Shown piece by piece: positions 7,991-15,971 of a DNA stretch of 42,486 nt (its first letter is position 1; the number at the start of each line of letters is the position of its first letter). The notes beneath the pieces were generated by a model. It was not told the origin of the DNA. It worked only from the letters and a program-made list of their open reading frames with translations, and ran no database searches. Position numbers and translations under genes: made by a program. Origin of the DNA: Chloroflexota bacterium (GTDB lineage: Bacteria; Chloroflexota; Anaerolineae; UBA4142); assembly GCA_016865935.1 (NCBI GenBank), contig VGOB01000015.1:1-42486 (forward strand), written 5' to 3'.

Positions 7991-9044
7991 ATCACCGACC
8001 ATCGTTGACGGACATTTGGACATTGCTTGGAACAAGTTTGCGCTCGGACGCGATTTTTTGGAAAGTGCGGCGGAGAAACGCGCGCACGAAGGATCGCGCC
8101 CCGCGCATAACGAAGGGAGCGCGCTCGTCGGCTTGCCCGATCTGATCGCGGGCAACGTGCGCGTCGTGTTTGCGACGACGTACGTCGCGCCAGCGCGCCC
8201 GAATCGCACTGAGTGGGGACGCACGTACAGCACGCCGCAAGAAGCGCACGATCAAGCGATGGAGCAAGTCGCGTACTATTCGCTGCTCGCGATGAATCCG
8301 CGCGTTTCTTTGATCACGACGCGCGGCGATTTGGATCGCGTCATCGCGTCACCCGAGCCGCAAGTCGGCTTGGTGATTTTGATGGAAGGCGCAGATCCGA
8401 TTGTCGCGCCAGAGCAAACGTCCGAGTGGTTTGACGCGGGCGTGCGGATCGTTGGACCCGCGTGGAGTCAGACGCGCTATTCGGGCGGGACGCGCGCGCC
8501 CGGTCCGCTCACCGATCTCGGTCGCGCGCTGATGCCGCAACTGGAGCGCGCGGGAATGATTCTCGACACGTCGCATCTGGCAGAGCAAAGTTTTTTCGAC
8601 GCGCTCGAATCGTTCGGCGGCGCGGTGATCGCGAGTCATTCGAATTGCCGCGTGTTTGTCGGCGCGGACAAAGATCGCCATTTGAGCGACGAAATGATTC
8701 GCGCGATCATCGAACGCGAGGGCGTCATCGGCGTGACGATGTATGGCGGATTTCTCAAAGCGGGTTGGGACAAGTCGGCAAAGAAAGACGCGCTGACACT
8801 CGCGGACGCGGTGCAGCACATTCAACACATCTGCGATCTCGCGGGCGACGCGCGGCACGTTGGCATCGGTTCGGATTTTGACGGCGGCTTTGGAATGGAA
8901 TCTACGCCGCGCGAGATTGATACAATTGCGGACTTGCAGAAAATCGGCGACGCGCTTGCCGCCGCATCGTTTAGCGACGCGGACATTGCAAACATTCTCG
9001 GCGGCAACTGGGTTCGATTGTTAAGGCGTGCGTTGCCAAAGTGA
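7968..9044 (+). CDS. Membrane-type dipeptidase, peptidase family M19
   Basis: About 358 residues, close to the family norm. M19 enzymes are binuclear-zinc TIM-barrel hydrolases that cleave dipeptides, many with a D-residue at the C-terminal side. The metal ligands are visible: H-x-D in VDGHLDIAWN near the N-terminus, the Glu of LMEGADPI, the His pair around SHSNCR, and the Asp in GIGSDFDGG. I prefer the ATG at 7968, which has AAGGA ten bases upstream; an ATG at 7950 is also in frame. Both lie in repeat sequence, so the first eight to ten residues (TNHPITQSP) are repeat-derived. With the next two genes it forms a murein-peptide degradation set. Confidence 0.9.
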   Translation: MTNHPITQSPTIVDGHLDIAWNKFALGRDFLESAAEKRAHEGSRPAHNEGSALVGLPDLIAGNVRVVFATTYVAPARPNRTEWGRTYSTPQEAHDQAMEQVAYYSLLAMNPRVSLITTRGDLDRVIASPEPQVGLVILMEGADPIVAPEQTSEWFDAGVRIVGPAWSQTRYSGGTRAPGPLTDLGRALMPQLERAGMILDTSHLAEQSFFDALESFGGAVIASHSNCRVFVGADKDRHLSDEMIRAIIEREGVIGVTMYGGFLKAGWDKSAKKDALTLADAVQHIQHICDLAGDARHVGIGSDFDGGFGMESTPREIDTIADLQKIGDALAAASFSDADIANILGGNWVRLLRRALPK

Positions 9045-9106
9045 TTGCTGATCGCTGATTGCTGATCGCTAGATTCAGAGCGGTCAGCCATCAGCCATCA
9101 GCGGTC
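9042..9106. repeat. Inverted array of GATCGCTGATTGCT units
   Basis: TGATTGCTGATCGC units are followed by the complementary GCGGTCAGCCATCAGC units. The first TGA is the stop codon of the M19 dipeptidase, and the array ends just before the GAGGAGG ribosome binding site of the next gene. The same unit type is translated inside mtaB at 35613-35660. Confidence 0.75.
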
Positions 9107-9121
9107 GTTTGAGGAGGAAAC

Positions 9122-10957
9122 TTGTCTTTCATCGAAATCAACGGCGCGCAAATTTACTATGAAACGTTCGGCGATGAACATTCGGATCGCGCGCCGATCG
9201 TTTTGATTCACGGTTCGACGACGACGGGCAAAACGGATTGGCATCTCGTCGCGCCATTGCTTGCGCGCGAGTATCGCGTCATCGTTCCCGATTGTCGCGG
9301 GCACGGACAAAGTCGCAATCCGAATCGCTCGTACTCGTTCAAGGAAATGGCGGACGATATCGCCGCGCTCGTCCGCGCGCTCGGCTACCAACGCGCGCAC
9401 ATCATCGGACACAGCAACGGCGGCAACGTCGCGCTCGTCACGCTGATCGAACATCCCGAAATCGTCCAGACCGCGATTCTGCAAGCCGCGAACGCGTACG
9501 TCAGCGCGGACTTGATCGAAAAAGAGCCGGCGATTTTCGATCCAGAGCGCGTTGCGCGCGAACGTTCTGAATGGCGCGACGAGATGATCGCGTTGCACGG
9601 CGCGACGCACGGCGCCGAGTATTGGCGCGATTTGTTGCGAATGACATTGCAGGAAATCATCACGCAACCGAATTACACGCCGGACGATTTGGCGCGGGTC
9701 GAGCGACCGACGTTTGTGATTCAAGGCGAACAGGATCGCGTCAACGCGCCGATGCGCCACGCGCAATTCATCGCGAAAAATATTCCCGATTCCGAATGGT
9801 GGTTGCCAAAAGGAATCGGACACAACGTTCACGACGAAAAATCATTTGATTGGATCGCCCGCGTGCTCGATTTTCTCGCGCGGCGCGGCGACGACGCGAA
9901 TGATTTGCTCTATCGAATGCGCCGCGCGCGCTACGATCCGCGCGTGACGGTGTTCGATGTCAAGGCAGAGCGGTGCGAGAACCGAATGACGATCACGGGT
10001 GAGGTGTTGACGCGTGATCAGCAGCAAGCCGTGTTCGAAGTAATGTCGGCGTTTTCTTCCGTCGAGTTTTGTGTGAACGAAATGCAATCACTTTACACCG
10101 ACACGACGCCGTGTGCGCTTGTCAATCGCGCGGTCGCCGATGTGAACCGCGAACCGCGTCCGCTCGCCGAACGCGTGACGCAAGCGCGGCTCGGCGAAAT
10201 CGTGCGCGTGCTGGAAGAGCAGGGCGATTGGGTGCACGTGCAGTTGGAAGCCGATGGTTACATCGGTTGGATGCGCGCGGCGACGTTGTATCGCGCGGAC
10301 GAAAAAATCGCGCGCGAGTACGCCGCGTCATCGAACGCGCTCGTGCAAGGCGAACTCGTTCCGCTGTACGAGGATGCGACGCGGATGCGCGAAATCGGCA
10401 AATTGCCGTTCGCGGTCAGTGTGCCAATCATCGAGACGCGCGATGGCGTCGCGGCGATTCGTTTGCCCGATGGACGCATCGCTTGGGTTACACAAGATTT
10501 ATTGTTGCCCATCGCGCAGCGACCGCGCGCGGATGCTGACGGAATCGCGTTCACGCTGCGTCTCATTCAACGCTTCGTCGGGGTGCCGTACTTGTGGGGC
10601 GGGCGGACGCCGTTCGGTTACGACTGCTCGGGGATCGCGCAGACGTTTTGGGGATTCATCGGCGTCGCGATTCCGCGTGATGCGGATCAACAATTTCGCG
10701 CCGGCACGCCGGTTGAAGACACGCCGCGCGCGGGCGATCTGCTTTTCTTTGGCGAAGCGACTGATTTGAGCGATGAGTACGAACGGATCACACACGTTGC
10801 GATCTCGCTCGGCGGTGATGAATTCATTCACGCAAACGCGGCGGCGTGGGGCGTGTCGTACAACTCGCTCGATCCCGCCGCGCCAAATTATCGCGCGTGG
10901 CTGCGCGAGCATTTGGTTGGGGTGAGGAGATTCCAAGTGTCATTGCGAGGAGCGTAG
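9122..10957 (+). CDS. Alpha/beta-hydrolase fused to SH3-NlpC/P60 (YkfC-like) peptidase
   Basis: A 611-residue fusion. Residues 1-255 are a complete alpha/beta hydrolase with nucleophile elbow GHSNG (Ser98), Asp205 in QGEQDR and His234 in GIGHNVHD. Residues 256-330 form a small BON-like linker. Residues about 330-465 hold two SH3b-like units. Residues about 475-605 are an NlpC/P60 Cys peptidase with Cys502 in YDCSG, His558 in THVAIS and a polar third residue at His570. The C-terminal half resembles YkfC, which releases gamma-D-Glu from diamino acids in murein peptides. The start is TTG at 9122, chosen because GAGGAGG lies just upstream. No signal peptide, so it is cytoplasmic. The last residues (SLRGA) and the TAG stop are encoded by a palindromic repeat. 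Confidence 0.88.
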   Translation: MSFIEINGAQIYYETFGDEHSDRAPIVLIHGSTTTGKTDWHLVAPLLAREYRVIVPDCRGHGQSRNPNRSYSFKEMADDIAALVRALGYQRAHIIGHSNGGNVALVTLIEHPEIVQTAILQAANAYVSADLIEKEPAIFDPERVARERSEWRDEMIALHGATHGAEYWRDLLRMTLQEIITQPNYTPDDLARVERPTFVIQGEQDRVNAPMRHAQFIAKNIPDSEWWLPKGIGHNVHDEKSFDWIARVLDFLARRGDDANDLLYRMRRARYDPRVTVFDVKAERCENRMTITGEVLTRDQQQAVFEVMSAFSSVEFCVNEMQSLYTDTTPCALVNRAVADVNREPRPLAERVTQARLGEIVRVLEEQGDWVHVQLEADGYIGWMRAATLYRADEKIAREYAASSNALVQGELVPLYEDATRMREIGKLPFAVSVPIIETRDGVAAIRLPDGRIAWVTQDLLLPIAQRPRADADGIAFTLRLIQRFVGVPYLWGGRTPFGYDCSGIAQTFWGFIGVAIPRDADQQFRAGTPVEDTPRAGDLLFFGEATDLSDEYERITHVAISLGGDEFIHANAAAWGVSYNSLDPAAPNYRAWLREHLVGVRRFQVSLRGA

Positions 10958-11023
10958 TCCGCGACGAAGCAATCTCCAAGTTGCTTGGGGATTGCTTCGG
11001 GCGAAAACCGCCCTCGCAATGAC
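10939..11023. repeat. GTCATTGCGAG-family element overlapping a gene end
   Basis: An 85-base element from GTCATTGCGAG to CTCGCAATGAC, with inner AAGCAATC / GATTGCTT pairing. The preceding peptidase gene reads into it for six codons and stops at the TAG in its left arm (10955-10957). This suggests that insertion replaced the original end of the gene. Confidence 0.85.
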
Positions 11024-11042
11024 GCCCGCTGCGGAGATTCGA

Positions 11043-12038
11043 ATGAAACTAACCTGGGAACCGTTGACGCTTGAACTACGCACGACTTTTCGCATCGCGC
11101 ACGGCGCGGATGATCGGCGCTATAACGTCCTTGCGCGCCTCGACGAAGGATTGGGCGAGGCAGCCGCGGTGACGTATCACGGCGAAACGCAAGCGGGAAT
11201 CATGGAATATTTGTCGCGCGTCGCGGACGAAATTGCAAAGTGTGACGATCCATTTTTGATCGAAGACATTCTGAATCGTCTGCCGCTCGGATCGCAAGCC
11301 GCGCGCGCGGCGATTGACCTCGCGCTGCACGATTTGTGGGGCAAGCGCATCGGTCAGCCGCTCTACCGGCTCTTCGGACTCGATCCGACGCGCGTGCCGC
11401 TTACGTCGTTCACGATTGCGATGGATGAACCCGCGCTGATGGCGCAGCGCGCGCAAGAATCGGGCTTGCCGATCATCAAGATCAAAGTCGGCGGCGAAAA
11501 CGACGAAGCGATGGTCGCCGCGATTCGCAACGCGACGAACGCGAAACTGCGCGTGGATGCGAACGCGGGCTGGACGCGCGAGCAAGCCGCCGCGATGATT
11601 CCGCGCCTCGCGCAGTACGATTTGGAGTTCATCGAACAGCCGTTGCCGGTCGGCGACATCGAAGGGTTGCGCTGGCTGCGCGCGCAAAAATTCGGTTTGC
11701 CGATTTTCGCGGATGAACCCGTCAAGACCGCGCGCGATGTTGCCGCGCACGCGGGCGCAGTGGATGGCATCGTCGTCAAGTTGATGAAGACGGGCGGCAT
11801 CCGCGAGGCGCTGCGCGCGATTCATACGGCGCGCGCGCTCGATCTGCGCGTGATGATCAGTTGTATGATCGAAAGTTCGGTCGGCGTGACGGCGGCGGCG
11901 CACCTCGCGCCTCTGTGCGATTACGCCGATTTGGATGGGCCGTTGCTCATTCGCAATGATCGTTTCAAGGGCGTGCGGTACGACGGCGCGCGGATGATTG
12001 TGCCAGAGGGCGCGGGGTTGGGAGTGGGGGAGGGGTGA
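11043..12038 (+). CDS. L-Ala-D/L-Glu (dipeptide) epimerase, enolase superfamily
   Basis: 331 residues from the ATG at 11043, which has GGAGA just upstream; an earlier in-frame ATG would read repeat sequence. Enolase-superfamily catalytic residues are in order: K-x-K in IIKIKVGG, Asp in LRVDANAGW, Glu in FIEQPLP, Asp in IFADEPVK, and the second-face Lys in GIVVKLMKTGG. This pattern with an IESSVG strand fits the YkfB/YcjG dipeptide epimerases that convert L-Ala-D-Glu from murein into L-Ala-L-Glu. It follows the NlpC/P60 peptidase, matching the ykf gene order of Bacillus. Its last 69 bases are duplicated, 88% identical by my count, at 12586-12654. Confidence 0.88.
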   Translation: MKLTWEPLTLELRTTFRIAHGADDRRYNVLARLDEGLGEAAAVTYHGETQAGIMEYLSRVADEIAKCDDPFLIEDILNRLPLGSQAARAAIDLALHDLWGKRIGQPLYRLFGLDPTRVPLTSFTIAMDEPALMAQRAQESGLPIIKIKVGGENDEAMVAAIRNATNAKLRVDANAGWTREQAAAMIPRLAQYDLEFIEQPLPVGDIEGLRWLRAQKFGLPIFADEPVKTARDVAAHAGAVDGIVVKLMKTGGIREALRAIHTARALDLRVMISCMIESSVGVTAAAHLAPLCDYADLDGPLLIRNDRFKGVRYDGARMIVPEGAGLGVGEG

Positions 12039-12110
12039 CAACGGACTGGATCGGACTAAACGGACAAACCAAACGAGTCGTGTCTGCGCTGTCTGTTTAA
12101 TTCGCGCTGG
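12036..12110. repeat. ACGGAC-unit repeat after the epimerase
   Basis: Irregular GGACTGGATCGGACTAAACG units, followed by loosely complementary TGTCTGCGCTGTCTG. The start TGACAACGGAC recurs at 12504, where a cleaner version forms a perfect 13-base stem. It overlaps the TGA stop of the epimerase. Confidence 0.6.
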
Positions 12111-12168
12111 CGTTTGCCAAGATTCGCAAACAGTTTTATACTTGATGTCGAGAGTGAGGGAGCGAAAG

Positions 12169-12453
12169 ATGATTCAACAAGTGACGATCACAACTGAATC
12201 TGCCGAATCCATCAAGCCGCTAGTGGAATCAGCGATCCAAGAGCGACTCAAAACGTTGGCGTTTGGCATTACTCGCACGCGCGAACGCCTCACTGCTTTT
12301 GAAAAGCAGTACGGGATGACGACGGATGATTTCGCGCGCCGTTTTGATGGCAAAGACCTGAAAGAGACGCTCGATTTTTTGGATTGGTGGGGCGAGATCA
12401 AAATGCTTCGTCTGCTTGAAGACAAGCACCGCGCGCTGATTGTGGTTGAATAG
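12169..12453 (+). CDS. Small hypothetical protein, orphan antitoxin-like
   Basis: 94 residues from the ATG at 12169, chosen because GAGGGAG lies upstream. The protein is soluble and charged, mostly helical by composition, with no signal or membrane segment. The ending LDFLDWWGEIKMLRLLEDK is of a type I associate with small antitoxin partners encoded beside DUF6516-like toxins; this is a weak recollection, and no toxin gene follows. It lies in a roughly 550-base cassette flanked by two copies of the 3' end of the epimerase gene, so it was probably acquired as a unit. The stop codon TAG begins a 15-base perfect stem. It is a real small gene, but its function is unknown. Confidence 0.6.
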   Translation: MIQQVTITTESAESIKPLVESAIQERLKTLAFGITRTRERLTAFEKQYGMTTDDFARRFDGKDLKETLDFLDWWGEIKMLRLLEDKHRALIVVE

Positions 12454-12490
12454 CAAGATCCGAAGAGTTAGCACCCTTCGGATCTTGCTA
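12451..12490 (+). terminator. Strong hairpin after the orphan antitoxin-like gene
   Basis: TAGCAAGATCCGAAG (12451-12465) and CTTCGGATCTTGCTA (12476-12490) pair perfectly over 15 bases around a ten-base loop, beginning at the stop codon. There is no T tract, so it may be a processing or stability element. A sister hairpin with similar arms is at 12652-12693. Confidence 0.6.
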
Positions 12491-12508
12491 TTGGGTGGAG
12501 GAATGACA

Positions 12509-12558
12509 ACGGACAAAACCGAAATCAACGGACAGACGCGTCCTGGGTTTTGTCCGTT
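12509..12558. repeat. Perfect 13-bp inverted repeat AACGGACAAAACC
   Basis: AACGGACAAAACC and GGTTTTGTCCGTT are exact inverse complements separated by roughly 25 bases. The left flank (TGGAGGAATGACAACGGAC) resembles the epimerase 3' junction at 12022-12046, giving a second partial copy of that junction. Confidence 0.65.
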
Positions 12559-12585
12559 CCTTTCCGCACTTGTCTGTTGTTCTCT

Positions 12586-12654
12586 GGCGTGCGCTACGAC
12601 GGCGCGCGGATGATTTTGCCAGAGGGCGCGGGGTTGGGGGTGGTGGAGATGTAG
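12586..12654 (+). pseudogene. Duplicated 3' end of the dipeptide epimerase gene
   Basis: These 69 bases align without gaps to the last 69 bases of the epimerase gene (11970-12038), with eight mismatches by my count. The reading frame is kept to the stop: GVRYDGARMILPEGAGLG followed by VVEM and TAG, against GVRYDGARMIVPEGAGLG, VGEG and TGA. No start codon or upstream domain exists, so it is a gene-end remnant. Its position on the far side of the antitoxin-like cassette suggests insertion at the gene end with duplication of the target, or recombination with a homologous epimerase gene. Confidence 0.8.
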
Positions 12655-12693
12655 CAAGACCCGAAGGGTTTCTGAAATCCTTCGGGTCTTGTT
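12652..12693. terminator. Hairpin between epimerase remnant and R-M gene
   Basis: TAGCAAGACCCGAAGG and CCTTCGGGTCTTGTT pair around an 11-base loop. It starts on the remnant's stop codon and ends at the R-M stop on the opposite strand. Its likeness to the hairpin at 12451 means that each epimerase-like or cassette end is followed by the same hairpin type. Confidence 0.6.
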
Positions 12694-15600
12694 CATCTTG
12701 GCGGCATCTGTTTGACGATCTTCATCGTCTCGATGCTGACGGTGCAGACGCGCTGAAGCAGATCGATCACTTGCTCTTTGTAATCGGCGAATTTGTACGT
12801 GTTGAATTTCGCGCGAATCGTGGGGTCTTTGGGCGCGCGTTCTTTGTAGCGTTCCAGAATCCATTCGAGCGCGGAGTACGTGCCGAGCCGATATTCCCAC
12901 GCTTCGGGCGGGACGCCATGCAACGTGGTCTGCGCGTCAATTTCGATCACACCTTGCTCTTTGCGCGCGAGGAGGCGCGGCTTGGGTTGTACGGGCGAAG
13001 CATCCTTCGGCTTTGCCTCCTTCGACTCCGCTGTGCTCCGCTCAGGATGCTTCGCCCCTACATCCACGCGTTTCAACGCGAACGGCTTTACTTGCTCGTA
13101 ATTCAAATGCAATTCCAGCAACTGCTTGCCCCAACTCGCCCATTGCCAAAAACCTGCCCCGAGGTCACCCGAGGGGTCGTCGTAGAACGGGATGCGCGGA
13201 AATTCGCGTTTGAGGTTGAGTGCGTATTTCTCGCGGTACGCGGGATGATGCAGCACGGCGTAGACGTAGTGGAAAATATCCATTTTTTGTAGGGGCGTTT
13301 TATTAAACGCCCCCACCGCGTAATGCGCGCGAAATTGTTCCACCGCCCAATCCGTGATGTTGTCCACGCGCTGTCCGTCCGCGGTGTAGCGGTAGAGCGG
13401 AAGCGTCTGCGTTGGGTCACCGTAAAGGTTCAGATTGGGAATGTATTTGCTTGCAATGACTGAAAACACTTTGCGTTCATACGACGCCAAACAGAGCGCG
13501 GCATTTTCGGATCGCTTGCCGATTTGGAAGATTTCGGGCTGTTGGTAAAGGCGATGCACGATAACTCGGTCATAATAGAAAGACTGTTTCACAAATGGGC
13601 GATACGCCGCAAATGTAAGATGTTTGCCATCGTAAACCAAGTCTGAATCCCTGGTCAAATGATCTTCCAATTCGCTTGTCCACTTGATTGAGCGATCAAC
13701 AAAATCATTCACCGCGATTTTCTTTTTGGATTTCTTCCATCGTTCTTTTTCGGCGGCAAATACATCGCAGAAGAAGCGGACTTTCTTTTTCAAAGTGCTT
13801 TGGTCAAAATCGTAAACCCACTCGTCGCGGTTTGTTGCAACTCCCAGCGAAAACAATTTGAAAATCGTTTGCTGGCTGGATGTCATTGCGAGGCGCGTAG
13901 TTTGCGCCGAAGCAATCTCCGAGTCACTTGGGGATTGCTTCGCCGCTTCGCGGCTCGCAATGACAGACGACGCGGCTTTCGCTTCCTTGCTTGCGACAGG
14001 AATAAACGTTTCCCAATCGCTCGCGGCGGCTTGGTTGATCCAATTGTGTTTCTTGTCAGGATGAATTGCCTCGAACTTCAAATCGGCAAATTCATTGTCG
14101 CGCAGATACGCTTTCTTCTCCTCCGCGTGCGCGTAATCGGGAACCGCGTTGTAATGAATTCTGCAACCCTTTTCGCCTGCTTTGCGAACGAGAAAGTACA
14201 CCGCCACGCCCACGCGAATTTGATCGCTGAACACGTTGCCGCCTTCGCGTCGGCGCTGTTCACCGCTTGTGCGCGCGTCGCCTTTCAAGTCAACGACGTA
14301 AACATGATTGAATTCGTCCGCGACCACTTTGCGGAATCCGTCATACGTTCGCGCGTCGAGAAATGAATTATTCGAGACGAACGCGATGACGCCGTTCTTG
14401 TCCACACGGTCGCTTGCCCAACGCAAAAAGCGCGCGTACATATCGTAGACCTTTGTCTTTTGCGCGGTGCTGTGTTTGATGTACGTTTCCTTGATGCGCT
14501 GGTCAACGCCAGGATATTCGCGGTTTTTGTTGTTCTCGTTCTCGTTCAACTGATTCGCGTTGTACGGCGGATTGCCGATGATGACGGAAATCTTGCGCTC
14601 GTTCTGCCGCTGGATGCGCTCGGCGTTCTCGTCCACCAGCGCGAAAAAATCTTTTTGGTGTTGTCCGCTTTTTTCAAAACCCAGGTTGTCAAGCGTGTCC
14701 ACAAAGCAAATGTTTTCGAACGGCGCGTACTCGCCCATCTTTTGCTTGTAGGTGTACTCGATGTTCAGGTTGGCGATATAGTACGGCAGAATCGCGACTT
14801 CGTTGCAGTGAATCTCGTCGCGATATTTGTGCGGGAGTTGCTGCGGCGGCAGATACTCGATCAGTTCGGTGATGAACGTCCCCGTGCCCGTCGCGGGATC
14901 GAGAATCTCGACGTTCGGATCGCCGAGCGTCTTGCCGAAATGTTTGAACGTGAGATGATCGGCGGCGTGAATCATAAACCGCACGATTTCGTCGGGCGTG
15001 TAGACAATGCCGAGGCGGTCGGCGGCTTTGGGGTTGTAGGCGCGGTAGAAATTTTCGTACAGCGCCTTGAGGAATTTTTGTTTTTCGTGGTGATTGTAAA
15101 TCTGCGCGGCGCGCGCGTTGATCGTTTCGTAGAACGCGGCGATGCGGTCGTGGATGTTGCGCCGCGTCGCGCCGTGATAAAACGTCGCGATCACCTCTTG
15201 CAGTTTCCGCGCGATCGCGTTCTCGCGATGAAATTGCGGCTCGTCGAAGACGGTCATAAAAATATCTTCGGTGAGAATGTGTTGGATGATCATTTCGCGC
15301 GCGTCCGCCATTTCGACGCGTGGGTTGATCGCCTGCTTGCATAGCTCCAGAAATTCGTTCAACGCGGTTTGGAACGCGGCGTTCGCGGCAAATTGCTCTT
15401 CGATGATGCGGCGCAGTTCGTCCGCGAGCGCGGGCACGTCCTCGTTGAATTTCTCAATCGCGCGATGAAACTCGGTGACCTCGACAGGTTCGTACGAAAC
15501 AAAGCGCGTCAGGATCGCGTCGAGCGCGGCGGCATCGGCAAAATCGGCGCGCGCGATTTCCGCGCCGTTTTGGTACAGCACCGCGGCGCGCGAATCTTCA

Positions 15601-15914
15601 AAGAGGATGTTGGTGCTGGGATAACCTTTGGCGAATTTCGCGGCGATTTCGGTGGCGAGGTCGTCCTTTTCGTCTTTCGATTCCCAATAGCCCCAATCTT
15701 GACGCAACGCGTCTTTGAGTGTGCCATCGGGAATCACGCGCTTGCCGCGCGTGTGGAGTTCAACCTCGGGGACAAGCAAAAGATTTTTGCTCTGCGCGTA
15801 TGCTTCAAGCAAATCCTGAAATGGCTTGCGGAGTGTGGCTTCGTTCCGCGAGCCGCCATAGCGGATGATCTTGTCAACTTGCGCGTGATATTGCTGGATG
15901 AGTTGGAGAGACAT
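12693..15914 (-). CDS. Single-chain restriction-modification enzyme (PD-(D/E)XK nuclease + N6-adenine methyltransferase, ISP-like)
   Basis: 1073 residues. The N-terminus has a PD-(D/E)XK nuclease signature, with Pro62-Asp63 followed by Glu78-Ser-Lys80 (WESKD). A helical connector (about 140-300) leads to a gamma-class N6-adenine methyltransferase with motif I DPATGTGTF (339-347) and motif IV NPPY (448-451). The C-terminal half resembles the specificity region of Type ISP enzymes. No SF2 helicase domain lies between nuclease and methylase, so the architecture is closer to Type IIG: one polypeptide that both methylates and cuts. Three palindromic repeats are inserted in frame, encoding about residues 650-677, 868-875 and 952-975. 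The first extra stretch reads VIASREAAKQSP. The gene is intact despite them. Confidence 0.85.
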   Translation of the reverse strand: MSLQLIQQYHAQVDKIIRYGGSRNEATLRKPFQDLLEAYAQSKNLLLVPEVELHTRGKRVIPDGTLKDALRQDWGYWESKDEKDDLATEIAAKFAKGYPSTNILFEDSRAAVLYQNGAEIARADFADAAALDAILTRFVSYEPVEVTEFHRAIEKFNEDVPALADELRRIIEEQFAANAAFQTALNEFLELCKQAINPRVEMADAREMIIQHILTEDIFMTVFDEPQFHRENAIARKLQEVIATFYHGATRRNIHDRIAAFYETINARAAQIYNHHEKQKFLKALYENFYRAYNPKAADRLGIVYTPDEIVRFMIHAADHLTFKHFGKTLGDPNVEILDPATGTGTFITELIEYLPPQQLPHKYRDEIHCNEVAILPYYIANLNIEYTYKQKMGEYAPFENICFVDTLDNLGFEKSGQHQKDFFALVDENAERIQRQNERKISVIIGNPPYNANQLNENENNKNREYPGVDQRIKETYIKHSTAQKTKVYDMYARFLRWASDRVDKNGVIAFVSNNSFLDARTYDGFRKVVADEFNHVYVVDLKGDARTSGEQRRREGGNVFSDQIRVGVAVYFLVRKAGEKGCRIHYNAVPDYAHAEEKKAYLRDNEFADLKFEAIHPDKKHNWINQAAASDWETFIPVASKEAKAASSVIASREAAKQSPSDSEIASAQTTRLAMTSSQQTIFKLFSLGVATNRDEWVYDFDQSTLKKKVRFFCDVFAAEKERWKKSKKKIAVNDFVDRSIKWTSELEDHLTRDSDLVYDGKHLTFAAYRPFVKQSFYYDRVIVHRLYQQPEIFQIGKRSENAALCLASYERKVFSVIASKYIPNLNLYGDPTQTLPLYRYTADGQRVDNITDWAVEQFRAHYAVGAFNKTPLQKMDIFHYVYAVLHHPAYREKYALNLKREFPRIPFYDDPSGDLGAGFWQWASWGKQLLELHLNYEQVKPFALKRVDVGAKHPERSTAESKEAKPKDASPVQPKPRLLARKEQGVIEIDAQTTLHGVPPEAWEYRLGTYSALEWILERYKERAPKDPTIRAKFNTYKFADYKEQVIDLLQRVCTVSIETMKIVKQMPPR
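12989..13061. repeat. GTAGGGGCG-family element translated inside the R-M gene
   Basis: A 73-base element with arms GTACGGGCGAAGCATCC and GGATGCTTCGCCCCTAC. On the minus strand it is read in frame as a polar stretch, GAKHPERSTAESKEAKPKDA, at about residues 952-975. Its centre has a CCTTCGACTCCGCT block like the element at 172-249. Confidence 0.85.
13289..13316. repeat. Short GTAGGGGCGTTT element translated inside the R-M gene
   Basis: GTAGGGGCGTTT and AAACGCCCCCAC form a tight palindrome around TATT. Read on the minus strand it encodes VGAFNKTPLQ, about residues 867-876. It is much shorter than the other elements. Confidence 0.75.
13882..13964. repeat. GTCATTGCGAG-family element translated inside the R-M gene
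   Basis: An 83-base element from GTCATTGCGAG to CTCGCAATGAC. On the minus strand it is read through without a stop, giving VIASREAAKQSPSDSEIASA and a few more residues (about 651-677), between otherwise conserved enzyme segments. The related element in mtaB is read in the same phase (VIASPAGAKQSP). Confidence 0.9.
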
Positions 15915-15971
15915 TTTTCAGTGACGTGAGAACCGATGAACTGTGTGCTCAGGCGCAAAGAAAATCTGCGC

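Noticed and set aside
9042..9106. Possible CRISPR-like array
   Set aside because: Units are 7-9 bases, without spacers of constant length and with reverse-complement halves. No cas gene is present in the window.
12693..15914. R-M gene as a pseudogene because of repeat insertions
   Set aside because: The frame is open over 1073 codons and all nuclease and methylase motifs are intact.
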